NCBI GenBank assembly: GCA_017474045.1
Contig: JAFUHX010000057.1
Span: 1-64,000, forward strand
Length of the DNA stretch: 64,000 nt
Direction of reading: 5' to 3'
Source: Clostridia bacterium
GTDB taxonomy: Bacteria; Bacillota; Clostridia; Oscillospirales; Acutalibacteraceae
In this document: piece after piece, positions 27,021-34,647 of the stretch
Position numbering within the stretch: the first letter of the stretch is position 1
How the letters are laid out: each line of letters begins with the position of its first letter
Program-made: the position numbers and the translations under genes
The notes under the pieces: generated by a model
The model's database searches: none
What the model was told of the DNA's origin: nothing
What the model saw: the letters and a program-made list of their open reading frames with translations, nothing else

Positions 27021-27074
27021 ATGTTTATTTTTCAACGAATTTGTTCAATGATGTTATCTGTTATGATGGGCTGA
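27021..27074 (+). CDS. Leader-like micropeptide, 17 aa
   Basis: MFIFQRICSMMLSVMMG, with AAGGAG seven bases before the ATG. Hydrophobic and Met-rich. Promoter, ribosome site and downstream hairpins argue that it is translated; its role is unknown. Confidence 0.45.
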   Translation: MFIFQRICSMMLSVMMG

Positions 27075-27150
27075 CTTTTGTTAACAACATAAAGCCACTT
27101 TATGTTGAACACCTTTCAATGATCAATTCCCTTTGATTGATGATAAATTT

Positions 27151-27178
27151 AAAGCACTTGCTCTGGCAAGTGCTTTTT
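27151..27178 (+). terminator. Terminator of the leader unit
   Basis: An 11-bp perfect stem (27151-27161 with 27166-27176) with a TCTG loop and T5. Confidence 0.8.
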
Positions 27179-27209
27179 AATTCATGATAGAACATCTGAG
27201 ATTAAGTTA

Positions 27210-27241
27210 AAAAAACGACGTGTCGAAACACGTCGTTTTTT
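27210..27241 (-). terminator. Terminator of the tRNA-Ser pair
   Basis: A 14-bp perfect stem (27210-27223 with 27228-27241) with a CGAA loop, directly at the CCA end of tRNA-Ser(GCT); the minus strand reads into T6. Confidence 0.9.
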
Positions 27242-27331
27242 GGCGGAGAAGAGGAGACTCGAACTCCTGCGCCGGTTTCCCGACCTACGCCCTTAGCAGG
27301 GGCGCCTCGTCACCAACTTGAGTACTTCTCC
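27241..27331 (-). tRNA. tRNA-Ser(GCT)
   Basis: Class II tRNA: acceptor GGAGAAG/CTTCTCC, anticodon loop CTGCTAA (anticodon GCT), long variable arm, T-loop TTCGAGT, and encoded CCA. Confidence 0.95.
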
Positions 27332-27367
27332 GAGTTGCTGATGTCAGGTATAAAATTATAAAAAAAA

Positions 27368-27456
27368 TGGCGGAGAGAGTGGGATTCGAACCCACGGTAC
27401 GTTGCCGTACGACGGTTTTCAAGACCGCTCCGTTATGACCGCTTCGGTACCTCTCC
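27368..27456 (-). tRNA. tRNA-Ser(TGA)
   Basis: Class II tRNA: acceptor GGAGAGG/CTCTCTCC-type, anticodon stem CGGTC with loop TTGAAAA (anticodon TGA), variable arm CGTACGGCAACGTACCG, T-loop TTCGAAT, and encoded CCA. First of the two serine tRNAs in the leftward transcript. Confidence 0.95.
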
Positions 27457-27471
27457 GTTTGTTGCCTTGAA

Positions 27472-27500
27472 ATATTATCACAATAAACGGACATTGTCAA
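27472..27500 (-). promoter_or_regulatory. Promoter of the tRNA-Ser pair
   Basis: Minus strand: TTGACA (27500-27495), 17-base spacer, TAATAT (27477-27472). Confidence 0.7.
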
Positions 27501-27556
27501 GTCTTTTCTTGAAAAAAATCAAAAATTTCTCTTTTTAAAATTTTTTTGAAAAACAT

Positions 27557-27585
27557 TTGACAAAAAACTTTTCTAATGATATAAT
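27557..27585 (+). promoter_or_regulatory. Consensus promoter of the aldolase gene
   Basis: TTGACA (27557-27562), 17-base spacer, TATAAT (27580-27585): a perfect consensus pair. Confidence 0.75.
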
Positions 27586-27653
27586 TCATACAATTCGCTT
27601 TAATTCTCTAAAGCTTTAAAGCGTTAAATTTTATATTTCAAAAGGTGGCTATT

Positions 27654-28622
27654 ATGAGAAAAGGTAATCTTATGAGCGTTAGACCTGACATCAAGGTTCT
27701 TGACGCTACTATCAGAGACGGCGGTCTTTGCAATAATTTTGAATTTTCAGATGAATTCGTCAGAGAGCTTTATAAAGCAAACATTAAATGCGGCGTTGAC
27801 TATATGGAATTTGGCTACAAGGCAAGCCGTCAGCTTTTTAAGGAAGAAGACTTTGGCAAATGGAAGTTTTGCAAAGAAGAAGACTTAAGAGCAATCGTCG
27901 GAGACAACATTTCAGACATGAAGATTTCTGTTATGGCAGACGTTGGAAGATGTGATTTTAAAGAAGATTTTCTTCCAAAAAGCGAAAGCGTTATAGATAT
28001 GGTGCGAGTTGCCTGCTATATTCACCAGATTCCCGCAGCAATTGAAATGATTGAACATTTTCATTCTCTGGGATATGAAACGACCTGCAACATTATGGCA
28101 ATTTCTCAAGCCGGAACATCTCAGGTTGAAGAAGCCCTTAATATGCTTTGCCAATCCAGCGTTAATGTTATTTATCTTGTTGACAGTTACGGTTCTCTTT
28201 ATCCCGAAAACGCTTCTGAGCTTTCAAAAATATATATCAATGCGGCTGAAAAGGTTGGAAAAAGTGTTGGTTTCCACGCTCATAACAACCAGAACCTCGC
28301 TTTTGCCAACACAATTGACACCCTTTCATATGGTGTTTCTTATCTTGACACAACTGTTCAGGGCATAGGACGCGGCGCCGGTAACTGCGCAACGGAGCTT
28401 CTTTTAGGATTTTTGAAAAATCCTAAATATAATCTTTATAGTATTCTTACCTTTATTGAAAAATACATGCTTCCGTTAAAAGAAACTGTTTCTTGGGGCT
28501 ATGATCTCCAATATATGTTTACAGGTCAGCTCAACCGCCATCCAAGAGATGCTATGAGCTTTTCAGCCGACGGAAGAAAAGACTATTGCGAATTTTATAA
28601 ATATCTTCTCGACAACGAATAA
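27654..28622 (+). CDS. DRE-TIM metallolyase, aldolase catalytic domain protein
   Basis: 322 aa from the ATG at 27654, five bases after AAAGGTGG; a second ATG at 27672 is also possible. HMG-CoA-lyase-like TIM barrel: the DATIRDGG metal-binding start, GVDYMEFGYKAS, VYLVDS-like YLVDSYGSLYP, the HAHNNQ metal ligands, and GIGRGAGNCATE. Relatives cleave or form C-C bonds (4-hydroxy-2-oxovalerate aldolase, isopropylmalate synthase). No partner dehydrogenase or second domain is nearby, so the substrate is unknown. Confidence 0.85.
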   Translation: MRKGNLMSVRPDIKVLDATIRDGGLCNNFEFSDEFVRELYKANIKCGVDYMEFGYKASRQLFKEEDFGKWKFCKEEDLRAIVGDNISDMKISVMADVGRCDFKEDFLPKSESVIDMVRVACYIHQIPAAIEMIEHFHSLGYETTCNIMAISQAGTSQVEEALNMLCQSSVNVIYLVDSYGSLYPENASELSKIYINAAEKVGKSVGFHAHNNQNLAFANTIDTLSYGVSYLDTTVQGIGRGAGNCATELLLGFLKNPKYNLYSILTFIEKYMLPLKETVSWGYDLQYMFTGQLNRHPRDAMSFSADGRKDYCEFYKYLLDNE

Positions 28623-28674
28623 AAACGGGCTGTGAAAAAATGCAGACCGAATAAAACCAATCCTTAAACAATCA

Positions 28675-28706
28675 GGCTGAAAACAAATGTTTTCAGCCCT
28701 TTTTTA
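28675..28706 (+). terminator. Terminator after the aldolase gene
   Basis: A 10-bp stem (28675-28684 with 28689-28698) followed by CTTTTTT. It overlaps the last codons of the convergent thiN. Confidence 0.8.
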
Positions 28707-29321
28707 TTCCTGAGTTTCCCACATAATAAGAAGAATTCCGTCCTCAACGGATATTACGGCTTCTTCTCCCACAAACTCATTGCTGACACCCATTGGACAA
28801 TCTGAGCGAAGAGAAAAATTATTTATCTCATATTTCAAGCCTTTAATGGTTACTCCTTTGCTTTCAGGAGAAAGAGAAAAAACAGAAACTGTTCCTTTAT
28901 TGTTTTTTGAAAAGCTCATGACGGAATTTTTTATGGCAGTTGCGCAGTAATCGTGGCTGAATATGGTTGCTCTTGCGCCCTTTTGACAAACAAAGGAAAG
29001 AAGCTGAAGGTTTGCAAAGCTATGGTCAGGTCTTCCACCCAACATTCCAAACAGTCTGAGTTCATTATAGCCTTTTTCAAGAGCAAGATTAATTGCAAGA
29101 TGAGTGTCGGTTTCGTCCTTTTCGCAAGGCAGAACAACCGTTTCAACTCCACTCGGAACTTTGCCGTAGGAATCAAAATCACCAATAGCAAGGTTTGGCT
29201 TTATCCCTGCCTTTTCAGCATATTTAAGTCCGCCGTCAGCGCAGATAACGTAATCATCAATCTTGGGGTTTATTTTGAGGTTTTTGCACTCCCCTGCTCC
29301 GATTATATAGCAAACAGACAT
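28704..29321 (-). CDS. thiN: Thiamine diphosphokinase
   Basis: 205 aa; AAAGGCGG ahead of the ATG. It converts thiamine to thiamine diphosphate with ATP. Family motifs: ICADGGLKYAEKAGIKPNLAIGDFDS, the DETDTHLAI motif, GMLGGRPDHSFANLQLL, and a C-terminal beta domain with NNFSLRSDCPMGVSNEF. Complete. A leftward extended -10 (TGC-TATAAT) lies at 29347-29355. In many Firmicutes thiN follows rpe/rsgA; here it stands alone. Confidence 0.93.
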   Translation of the reverse strand: MSVCYIIGAGECKNLKINPKIDDYVICADGGLKYAEKAGIKPNLAIGDFDSYGKVPSGVETVVLPCEKDETDTHLAINLALEKGYNELRLFGMLGGRPDHSFANLQLLSFVCQKGARATIFSHDYCATAIKNSVMSFSKNNKGTVSVFSLSPESKGVTIKGLKYEINNFSLRSDCPMGVSNEFVGEEAVISVEDGILLIMWETQE

Positions 29322-29422
29322 TCAAACACCGCCTTTCATCTGATTGATTATAGCACCTATAAAGCTCAAAAACAAGGTCATAGTCACTTTTAGAAAAACA
29401 TATATTTTTAAAGGTGATTTTT

Positions 29423-31096
29423 ATGTTGAGAAGCTTCGTTGAAAAAGCAACCGAACTTGTGTGGGGTCCTCCGACGGTTATTTTATTGTTTTTAACCGGT
29501 GTTTATTTAACTTTTAAGTCAGGTTTTTTTCAATTTTCTCATATTTTTCTTTGGTTAGATAAAACGCTTTTTTCCCTTTTCCGTTCTAAGAAGGAAAAGA
29601 AAAAAAGCGGCGGCGTTAGTCAGTTTCAGGCTGTTTCAACTGCATTGGCTTCAACAATCGGAACAGGCAACATTGCGGGAGTTGCCACAGCGCTGACAAT
29701 TGGCGGACCGGGAGCAGTTTTCTGGATGTGGCTGTCTGCAGTTTTTTCAATGATGACTGCTTTTTCCGAAAACACTTTAGGTGTTTTTTTCCGACTTAAA
29801 GATAAGGAAGAAAATTTTATCGGCGGGCCTATGTATTACATAAGAGACGGATTAAAAAACAAAAAAATTATTGGTAATTTTTCTTCTGCTCTTTCAAAGC
29901 TATATGCTTTTTTTCTTGTCGGTGCCGCTTTTGGAATAGGCAGCATGACACAGGCTAACACAGTTTCTTCTTCGCTTAATTCTTCTTTTAATGTTTCTTT
30001 TTATTTAACTGCAATTATCATTACAGCAATTACAGCACTTATAATTTCAGGCGGAATTAAACGAATCGGAGAAATTACCGAAAAGCTTGTTCCTTTTATG
30101 GCTCTTTTTTATATTTCAGCCTCTTTGCTGGTTTTTCTTTATGATATCGGAAACATCAGCTATGTTTTCTCTTCAATCTTTCAAGGCGCTTTTTCATTTA
30201 ATTCAGCTGCAGGCGGCATTGTGGGCTTTGCAGTTAAAGAATGTGTTTCCGTTGGAATAAGACGGGGAATTTTTTCTAACGAAGCCGGTTTAGGCGCTTC
30301 TGTTACTGTCAGCTCACTTTCAGATGTTACGGAGCCGGTAAGACAAGGCATGTGGGGAATTTTTCAGGTTTTTGTTGACACAATTATTGTTTGCACCATG
30401 ACAGCTTTTGTTATAATTTCAACTCAGGTTGATGCTGTTAATTTTGAAACAGCAATAAACGATTGTTCAAAGAGCTCACATTACGTTTATATTGGTAACA
30501 ATACTGATTTTTTTGAAGGAAGAGTCTTTTTAACAGGAAATATTAAAAACAATACTTTTAAAGTGAACAGCGAGGGAACGGTTATTAAAACAGAAAAAGA
30601 AACCTTTACAAATATTATGCTTTTGACTAAAGGTGAAAACGGCGAAATCAAGCTTTCAGAGGTTAACGGTGTTTCCCTTGTGGGACTGGCTTTTAAAGAA
30701 CGATTTGGCTCTTTTTCGGCAATTATTGTTTGTGTTGCTGTTTGTCTTTTTGCATTTTCAACTATAATCGGCTGGTCATGCTACGGAGAAAAGGCATCAC
30801 AGTTTCTTTTTGGTAAAAAAGCAATTAAAATTTATAAGCTTCTTTACATTATTTTCGTCTTTGTCGGCTCAATAACAGAGCTTACAGTAGTTTGGGGAAT
30901 ATCTGACATTTTTAACGGTCTTATGGCTATTCCAAACCTTATTTCACTCTTGTTTTTATCGGGTACAGTCAGGAAAATTACTCAAAACTATTTAAGGAGA
31001 AAGAAAGGGCTGAAAATTGAACCAATGCTTTCTTTTGACCGTGATATTCAGCTTGAACTTGAACTTTCAAGCCTTGACGGCAACAAAGATTTATGA
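29423..31096 (+). CDS. Alanine/glycine:cation symporter family protein (AGCS)
   Basis: 557 aa from the ATG at 29423 behind AAAGGTGA. About 10-11 membrane helices with the AGCS signature STALASTIGTGNIAGVATA and the downstream GIFSNEAGLGASV. It would import alanine or glycine with Na+. It is about 80-100 residues longer than typical members: an extra hydrophilic segment of roughly residues 335-422 (ETAINDCSKSSHYVYIGNN... to VNGVSLVGL) sits in a loop between two helices that are normally close. The sodium gradient could come from the V-ATPase encoded at 40-49 kb (inference). Confidence 0.9.
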   Translation: MLRSFVEKATELVWGPPTVILLFLTGVYLTFKSGFFQFSHIFLWLDKTLFSLFRSKKEKKKSGGVSQFQAVSTALASTIGTGNIAGVATALTIGGPGAVFWMWLSAVFSMMTAFSENTLGVFFRLKDKEENFIGGPMYYIRDGLKNKKIIGNFSSALSKLYAFFLVGAAFGIGSMTQANTVSSSLNSSFNVSFYLTAIIITAITALIISGGIKRIGEITEKLVPFMALFYISASLLVFLYDIGNISYVFSSIFQGAFSFNSAAGGIVGFAVKECVSVGIRRGIFSNEAGLGASVTVSSLSDVTEPVRQGMWGIFQVFVDTIIVCTMTAFVIISTQVDAVNFETAINDCSKSSHYVYIGNNTDFFEGRVFLTGNIKNNTFKVNSEGTVIKTEKETFTNIMLLTKGENGEIKLSEVNGVSLVGLAFKERFGSFSAIIVCVAVCLFAFSTIIGWSCYGEKASQFLFGKKAIKIYKLLYIIFVFVGSITELTVVWGISDIFNGLMAIPNLISLLFLSGTVRKITQNYLRRKKGLKIEPMLSFDRDIQLELELSSLDGNKDL

Positions 31097-31137
31097 TATA
31101 TTATCACGGTAAAAAAACAACAAGCAGGGGTATTTCA

Positions 31138-31491
31138 ATGAATATTCAGATATACGGAACAGCTAAATGCTTCGACACAAAAAAAGCTCAGCGTTATTTT
31201 AAAGAAAGAGGAATCAAGTTTCAGTTTGTTGATCTTTCAAAATTCGGAATGAGCAAAGGTGAATTTCGTAGTATTAAAACCTCATTAAAATGCAGTTTAG
31301 AAGACCTTGTTAATGAAAAATCAAAAAAATATGAAAGCTCCTTCATTAAATATCTTGCTTCTGAAGAGGCAAAGGAAGAGAAGCTTCTTGAAAACCAAGA
31401 GCTTTTTAAAACGCCCATTGTCAGAAACGGAAAAAAGGCAACCTTGGGCTATTGCCCTGATGAATGGAAGAAATGGGAGGAAGAAAAATGA
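31138..31491 (+). CDS. ArsC/Spx-family thioredoxin-fold protein
   Basis: 117 aa from the ATG at 31138 (AGGGG upstream). Short arsenate-reductase-like fold: YGTAKCFDTKKAQRYFKERG carries a single Cys (CxxT rather than the CxxC of Spx), and the PIVRNGKKATLGY segment is the conserved cis-Pro/phosphate-loop region. It is unlikely to be a classical arsenate reductase because no ars genes are present. Its stop overlaps the start of the next gene (ATGA). Confidence 0.82.
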   Translation: MNIQIYGTAKCFDTKKAQRYFKERGIKFQFVDLSKFGMSKGEFRSIKTSLKCSLEDLVNEKSKKYESSFIKYLASEEAKEEKLLENQELFKTPIVRNGKKATLGYCPDEWKKWEEEK

Positions 31492-31706
31492 TTACCAAAG
31501 AACAAATTGACAGAATCAACGAGCTGGCAAGAAAATCAAAAACACCCGAAGGTCTCACTGAAGAAGAAAAAAGTGAGCAGGCTGTTTTGAGAAGAGCTTA
31601 TATTGATTCCTACAAGGCAAGCCTTGTTGCCAACCTTGAAAACACTTATATTGTTGACGAAAAAGGCAACAAAACCAAGGTTCAGCGTAAAGGAAAAAAG
31701 GCATAA
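31488..31706 (+). CDS. DUF896 family protein (YnzC-like)
   Basis: 72 aa. Starts at the ATG overlapping the ArsC-like stop, with GGGAGG upstream. The DUF896 pattern is clear: TKEQIDRINELARKSKTPEGLTEEEKSEQ followed by LRRAYIDSYKASL. A small soluble helical protein of unknown role, common in Firmicutes. Confidence 0.88.
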   Translation: MITKEQIDRINELARKSKTPEGLTEEEKSEQAVLRRAYIDSYKASLVANLENTYIVDEKGNKTKVQRKGKKA

Positions 31707-31744
31707 TATAACTATAAAAGCAGTTCAGACCTCATAAAATAAGC

Positions 31745-31782
31745 AAAGGGTTTCTTTCGGTTTTTCACCAAAGAAACCCTTT
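31745..31782 (+). terminator. Terminator after the DUF896 gene
   Basis: A 13-bp perfect stem (31745-31757 with 31770-31782); little U-run follows. Confidence 0.6.
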
Positions 31783-31869
31783 AATTCTATAAAAATCAGT
31801 AAAAATATATGATAACGATTTATTTATGTTTTTTGCTTTATACAAATATAGTCATAAGTACAGTCATTT

Positions 31870-32475
31870 TTATCTGTGTGGTACTGTTTCTTTTCTGATT
31901 TCAGGATTTTGCGGAAAACCTGCTTTGCTTTCGGGCTTAAGAGTTTCGCCCACATCATAAAGCCATTTATTATAAATTATAAACTCGCTGCAAAGCTCAT
32001 TTGAAAAATAGATAAATCGGAATGAACCATTTTCAAAAAGCTTTTCTGTTTCTTTCAAGTTCAAATCTGAGATATTTATTTCATTAAGAATGTTTTCTGC
32101 AGCCTTTTCTTCAACCTGACAAAAGGCACAGATTGTTTTTTGACACAAATTCAGAAAAGCACCTCTTATTTCATCAGACAGCAAAACAGTCTTTTTCTTC
32201 TCATTAAGCTTTGAAACTATTACCTTTGCGTGACTGATTACATTATCGCTTTGAGCGTAAACGATAAGAGTGATTTCGCTATTGAGTTCACAAAAATAAA
32301 TGTTTGTTTCGCTGTCTGACTGCGTTTTCAAAAAATCAGTCAGTAAAAATTCTTCTTCGCCATTGCTATTATAATTATCAACAAAATCAACCAGATTTAT
32401 AAACTCTCCCTTTGAACATGAAGAAAAAACGAAAAGCAAAACAAAACATAAAACAGAAGCATATTTCTTTTTCAT
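31870..32475 (-). CDS. Predicted lipoprotein, unknown function
   Basis: 201 aa from the ATG at 32475 behind GGGGAGGG. The N-terminus is a lipoprotein signal peptide (KKKYASVLCFVLLFVFSSC) with the lipobox ending at Cys 21. The mature part is mixed alpha/beta without a family I recognise; it contains two Cys close together (CQKTICAFCQ) and two others. It follows the GH13 gene on the same strand but beyond a hairpin. Confidence 0.7.
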   Translation of the reverse strand: MKKKYASVLCFVLLFVFSSCSKGEFINLVDFVDNYNSNGEEEFLLTDFLKTQSDSETNIYFCELNSEITLIVYAQSDNVISHAKVIVSKLNEKKKTVLLSDEIRGAFLNLCQKTICAFCQVEEKAAENILNEINISDLNLKETEKLFENGSFRFIYFSNELCSEFIIYNKWLYDVGETLKPESKAGFPQNPEIRKETVPHR

Positions 32476-32522
32476 AATTTGCCCTCCCCTTTTTAATTCT
32501 ATTAAAAGAAAAGGAGAAATAT

Positions 32523-32553
32523 ACAACCCTTGCCAACAGTCAGCAAGGGTTGT
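32523..32553 (-). terminator. Hairpin after the GH13 gene
   Basis: An 11-bp perfect stem (32523-32533 with 32543-32553), 5 bases past the leftward stop; weak U-run on the minus strand (a T6 run is on the plus side). Confidence 0.6.
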
Positions 32554-32557
32554 TTTT

Positions 32558-34450
32558 TCAGTTAACTTTATAAAGATTGGCTTCAAAAGGAGAAAGCGGT
32601 CCTTTGCAGCTTGTTAGAACATTTGAAGCCAGAAGAACGAATTTATCAACAGCAACATTTCTTTTGGCAACCTTATCAGTAAGGTTAATTTCGATATAAT
32701 ATTTTTCATCGCCGTATGTTCTGTAATAAGCTAAAACATCTGAACTCTTTTTTGAGGCAAGAACAAAATCGCCATAGATTAAAGCGGGATTATTATGTCT
32801 GATTTCAATCATCTTTTTATAGAAATTCAAAACAGAAAAATCCTCTTCAAGCTGAGCTTCAACGTTGATTTTTTCATAGTTTGAGTTAACCTCAATCCAT
32901 GGTGTTCCGGTAGTGAAGCCACCATTTATCTCTGAAGACCATTGCATAGGCGTTCTTGCGTGGTCGCGGCTGCCTGCAAGAAGAGTTTTCAGCGCCTCTT
33001 CGTCTGTTTCGCCTCTTTCGCGGCTCTGGTTATAGGTATTGATTGACTCAACATCTCTGAAATGAGAAATATCTTTAAAATCGCAGTTTGTCATTCCGAT
33101 TTCCTGACCCTGATAAATAAAAGGTGTTCCTTTAAATGTCATTTGCATAAGGGCTAAAAGCTTGCTGAGCTCATTTCTGTAGAAGCCTTCAGGACAAACC
33201 TTTGAAGTCATTCTCGGCCAATCGTGGTTTTCAAAGAAAACAACCGGCCAACAATGATTTCCGTAGTTAAGCTGCCAATTGACAAGCTCTTTTGCCATTG
33301 GACGAAGATCATATTTATAAGGAGTAAATCTCGCTTTTCCGGGGTTATCCATGTGATCAAAAGAGAAAACAACATCAAGCTCTTTTCGATAGTCACCGGT
33401 CATAAGCTTGCTCATTTCAATTCCTGTTCCCTGACATTCACCAACCGTAAAAGCACCGTATTTTGAGAAGGTGTTTTCGTTCATTTCATGAAGGAATTCA
33501 TGGAGACGGGGGCCATAAAAATAGTGTTCACAGCCTTTCATTCCCATCATTGAGCCAATTATTTCGTTTCCGTCAGGAAGTCCGGGAGTTTTGGAAATAA
33601 AGCTGATTACATCTAATCGGAAGCCGTCAATTCCTTTGTCAAGCCACCAATTTATCATTTCATAAAGCTTTTTTCTGAGTTCTTCATTTTCCCAGTTGAA
33701 ATCCATTTGTTTTTTTGAGAAAAGATGAAGCGCCCATTGCTTTCGTTGAGGGTAATAGTTCCATGCGCCGCCTTTAAAAATTGAATCCCAGTTATTAGGC
33801 GGTGTGTTTTCGTCTCCGTCGCGCCAGATATAAAAATCCTTATAGGGCGAATCAGGGTCATTTGCGCTGCTTTGGAACCATTCATGTTCATCAGAGCTAT
33901 GGTTTATAACAAGGTCCATTATAAGCTTCATGTCGCGCTTATGAACCTCGCTGAGAAGACGGTCAAAATCTTCCATGCTGCCGAATTCTTCCATGATTTT
34001 TTGATAGTTTCTTATATCGTAGCCGTTATCGTCATTAGGCGAATCATAAACGGGGCTGCACCAAATGGCGTCAATTCCCAATTCCTTAAGGTAATCAAGC
34101 TTTTCAATTATTCCGCAAAGATCGCCAATTCCGTCTGCATTGGAGTCGTTGAATGAGCGCGGATAAATCTGATAAAAAACAGCTTCTTTCCACCACTTTC
34201 TTTCAATCGGAGCGTTATCCTCAAGAGGCATAGCTTTTTCGCTGTTTAAAAGACCCAAGAGAGCATCAATAAAGCTATCGTCAATTTTTCCCATGGAAAG
34301 CTTCTGAAGGGAAGAAAGCTTCAATTCTCCAATAGGTGTTTTTGTCAGGAGAGAGCTGTCAATTCCAAACTCATGAAGAGCCTTCATAATAATATCATGC
34401 CCTGCAGGAGTTTTCAGAATGTTTTTGATTTTTGTTTCTTTAGTTATCAA
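32558..34450 (-). CDS. GH13 alpha-glucosidase / trehalose-6-phosphate hydrolase-like
   Basis: 630 aa, starting with TTG at 34450, eight bases after AGGAGG. After a helical extension of about 80 residues comes a GH13 oligo-1,6-glucosidase-type enzyme: KEAVFYQIYPRSFNDSN, DLVINHSSDEH, the nucleophile D280 in GFRLDVISF, acid/base E338 in VGECQ, and D410 in ENHDWPR. Members cleave alpha-1,6 or alpha-1,1 links (oligo-1,6-glucosidase, TreC); without transporter genes the substrate cannot be fixed. Cytoplasmic. The N-terminal extension (IKNILKTPAGHDIIMKALHE...) resembles the small helical modules seen on some clostridial glycosidases. Confidence 0.85.
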   Translation of the reverse strand: MITKETKIKNILKTPAGHDIIMKALHEFGIDSSLLTKTPIGELKLSSLQKLSMGKIDDSFIDALLGLLNSEKAMPLEDNAPIERKWWKEAVFYQIYPRSFNDSNADGIGDLCGIIEKLDYLKELGIDAIWCSPVYDSPNDDNGYDIRNYQKIMEEFGSMEDFDRLLSEVHKRDMKLIMDLVINHSSDEHEWFQSSANDPDSPYKDFYIWRDGDENTPPNNWDSIFKGGAWNYYPQRKQWALHLFSKKQMDFNWENEELRKKLYEMINWWLDKGIDGFRLDVISFISKTPGLPDGNEIIGSMMGMKGCEHYFYGPRLHEFLHEMNENTFSKYGAFTVGECQGTGIEMSKLMTGDYRKELDVVFSFDHMDNPGKARFTPYKYDLRPMAKELVNWQLNYGNHCWPVVFFENHDWPRMTSKVCPEGFYRNELSKLLALMQMTFKGTPFIYQGQEIGMTNCDFKDISHFRDVESINTYNQSRERGETDEEALKTLLAGSRDHARTPMQWSSEINGGFTTGTPWIEVNSNYEKINVEAQLEEDFSVLNFYKKMIEIRHNNPALIYGDFVLASKKSSDVLAYYRTYGDEKYYIEINLTDKVAKRNVAVDKFVLLASNVLTSCKGPLSPFEANLYKVN

Positions 34451-34540
34451 AATAATTTCCTCCTCTTATTTTTCTGATTATAATAATATACCATTACTGA
34501 TAGTTTTTCAATGATTTTTTGAAAAACAAAAATTAAAAGC

Positions 34541-34610
34541 CGCCGCATACGCCGAGCTCCCACAGGCAGCTTTTGTTTCTCGAACAAAATTTCTTGTGGT
34601 AGCTCGGCGT
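34541..34610 (-). promoter_or_regulatory. Structured intergenic RNA with two competing stems
   Basis: Between gerA and the GH13 gene the minus-strand transcript can form a 16-bp stem with one mismatch (34610-34595 with 34564-34549). It can instead form a shorter stem pairing AAAAGCtGCC with GGCgGCTTTT, followed by U-rich sequence. The pairings overlap and exclude each other, like an antiterminator/terminator pair. It may end the gerA transcript or control the GH13 gene. Confidence 0.45.
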
Positions 34611-34647
34611 AAAAGCAACGACTTATAAATAAACGGTTGAAATTCAG

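Larger units (their letters stand above)
26962..27178 (+). other. Orphan leader-type transcription unit
   Basis: A near-consensus promoter (TTGACT 26962-26967, 17 bases, TATTAT 26985-26990), a ribosome site AAGGAG (27008-27013), a 17-codon ORF (27021-27074), a 10-bp hairpin (27085-27107) and an intrinsic terminator (27151-27178) make a complete unit of about 180 nt. This is the layout of a leader peptide with attenuator, as found ahead of antibiotic-resistance and amino-acid genes, but no rightward gene follows: the next features are tRNA genes on the other strand. It could be a relic or a free small RNA/peptide. Confidence 0.6.

Noticed and set aside
30481..30674. Inserted mobile sequence in the AGCS gene
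   Set aside because: No target duplication or inverted ends, and the frame is intact; it is a loop extension.
31138..31491. Spx regulator or arsenate reductase
   Set aside because: It has CxxT instead of Spx CxxC, and no ars genes accompany it; only the family fold can be claimed.
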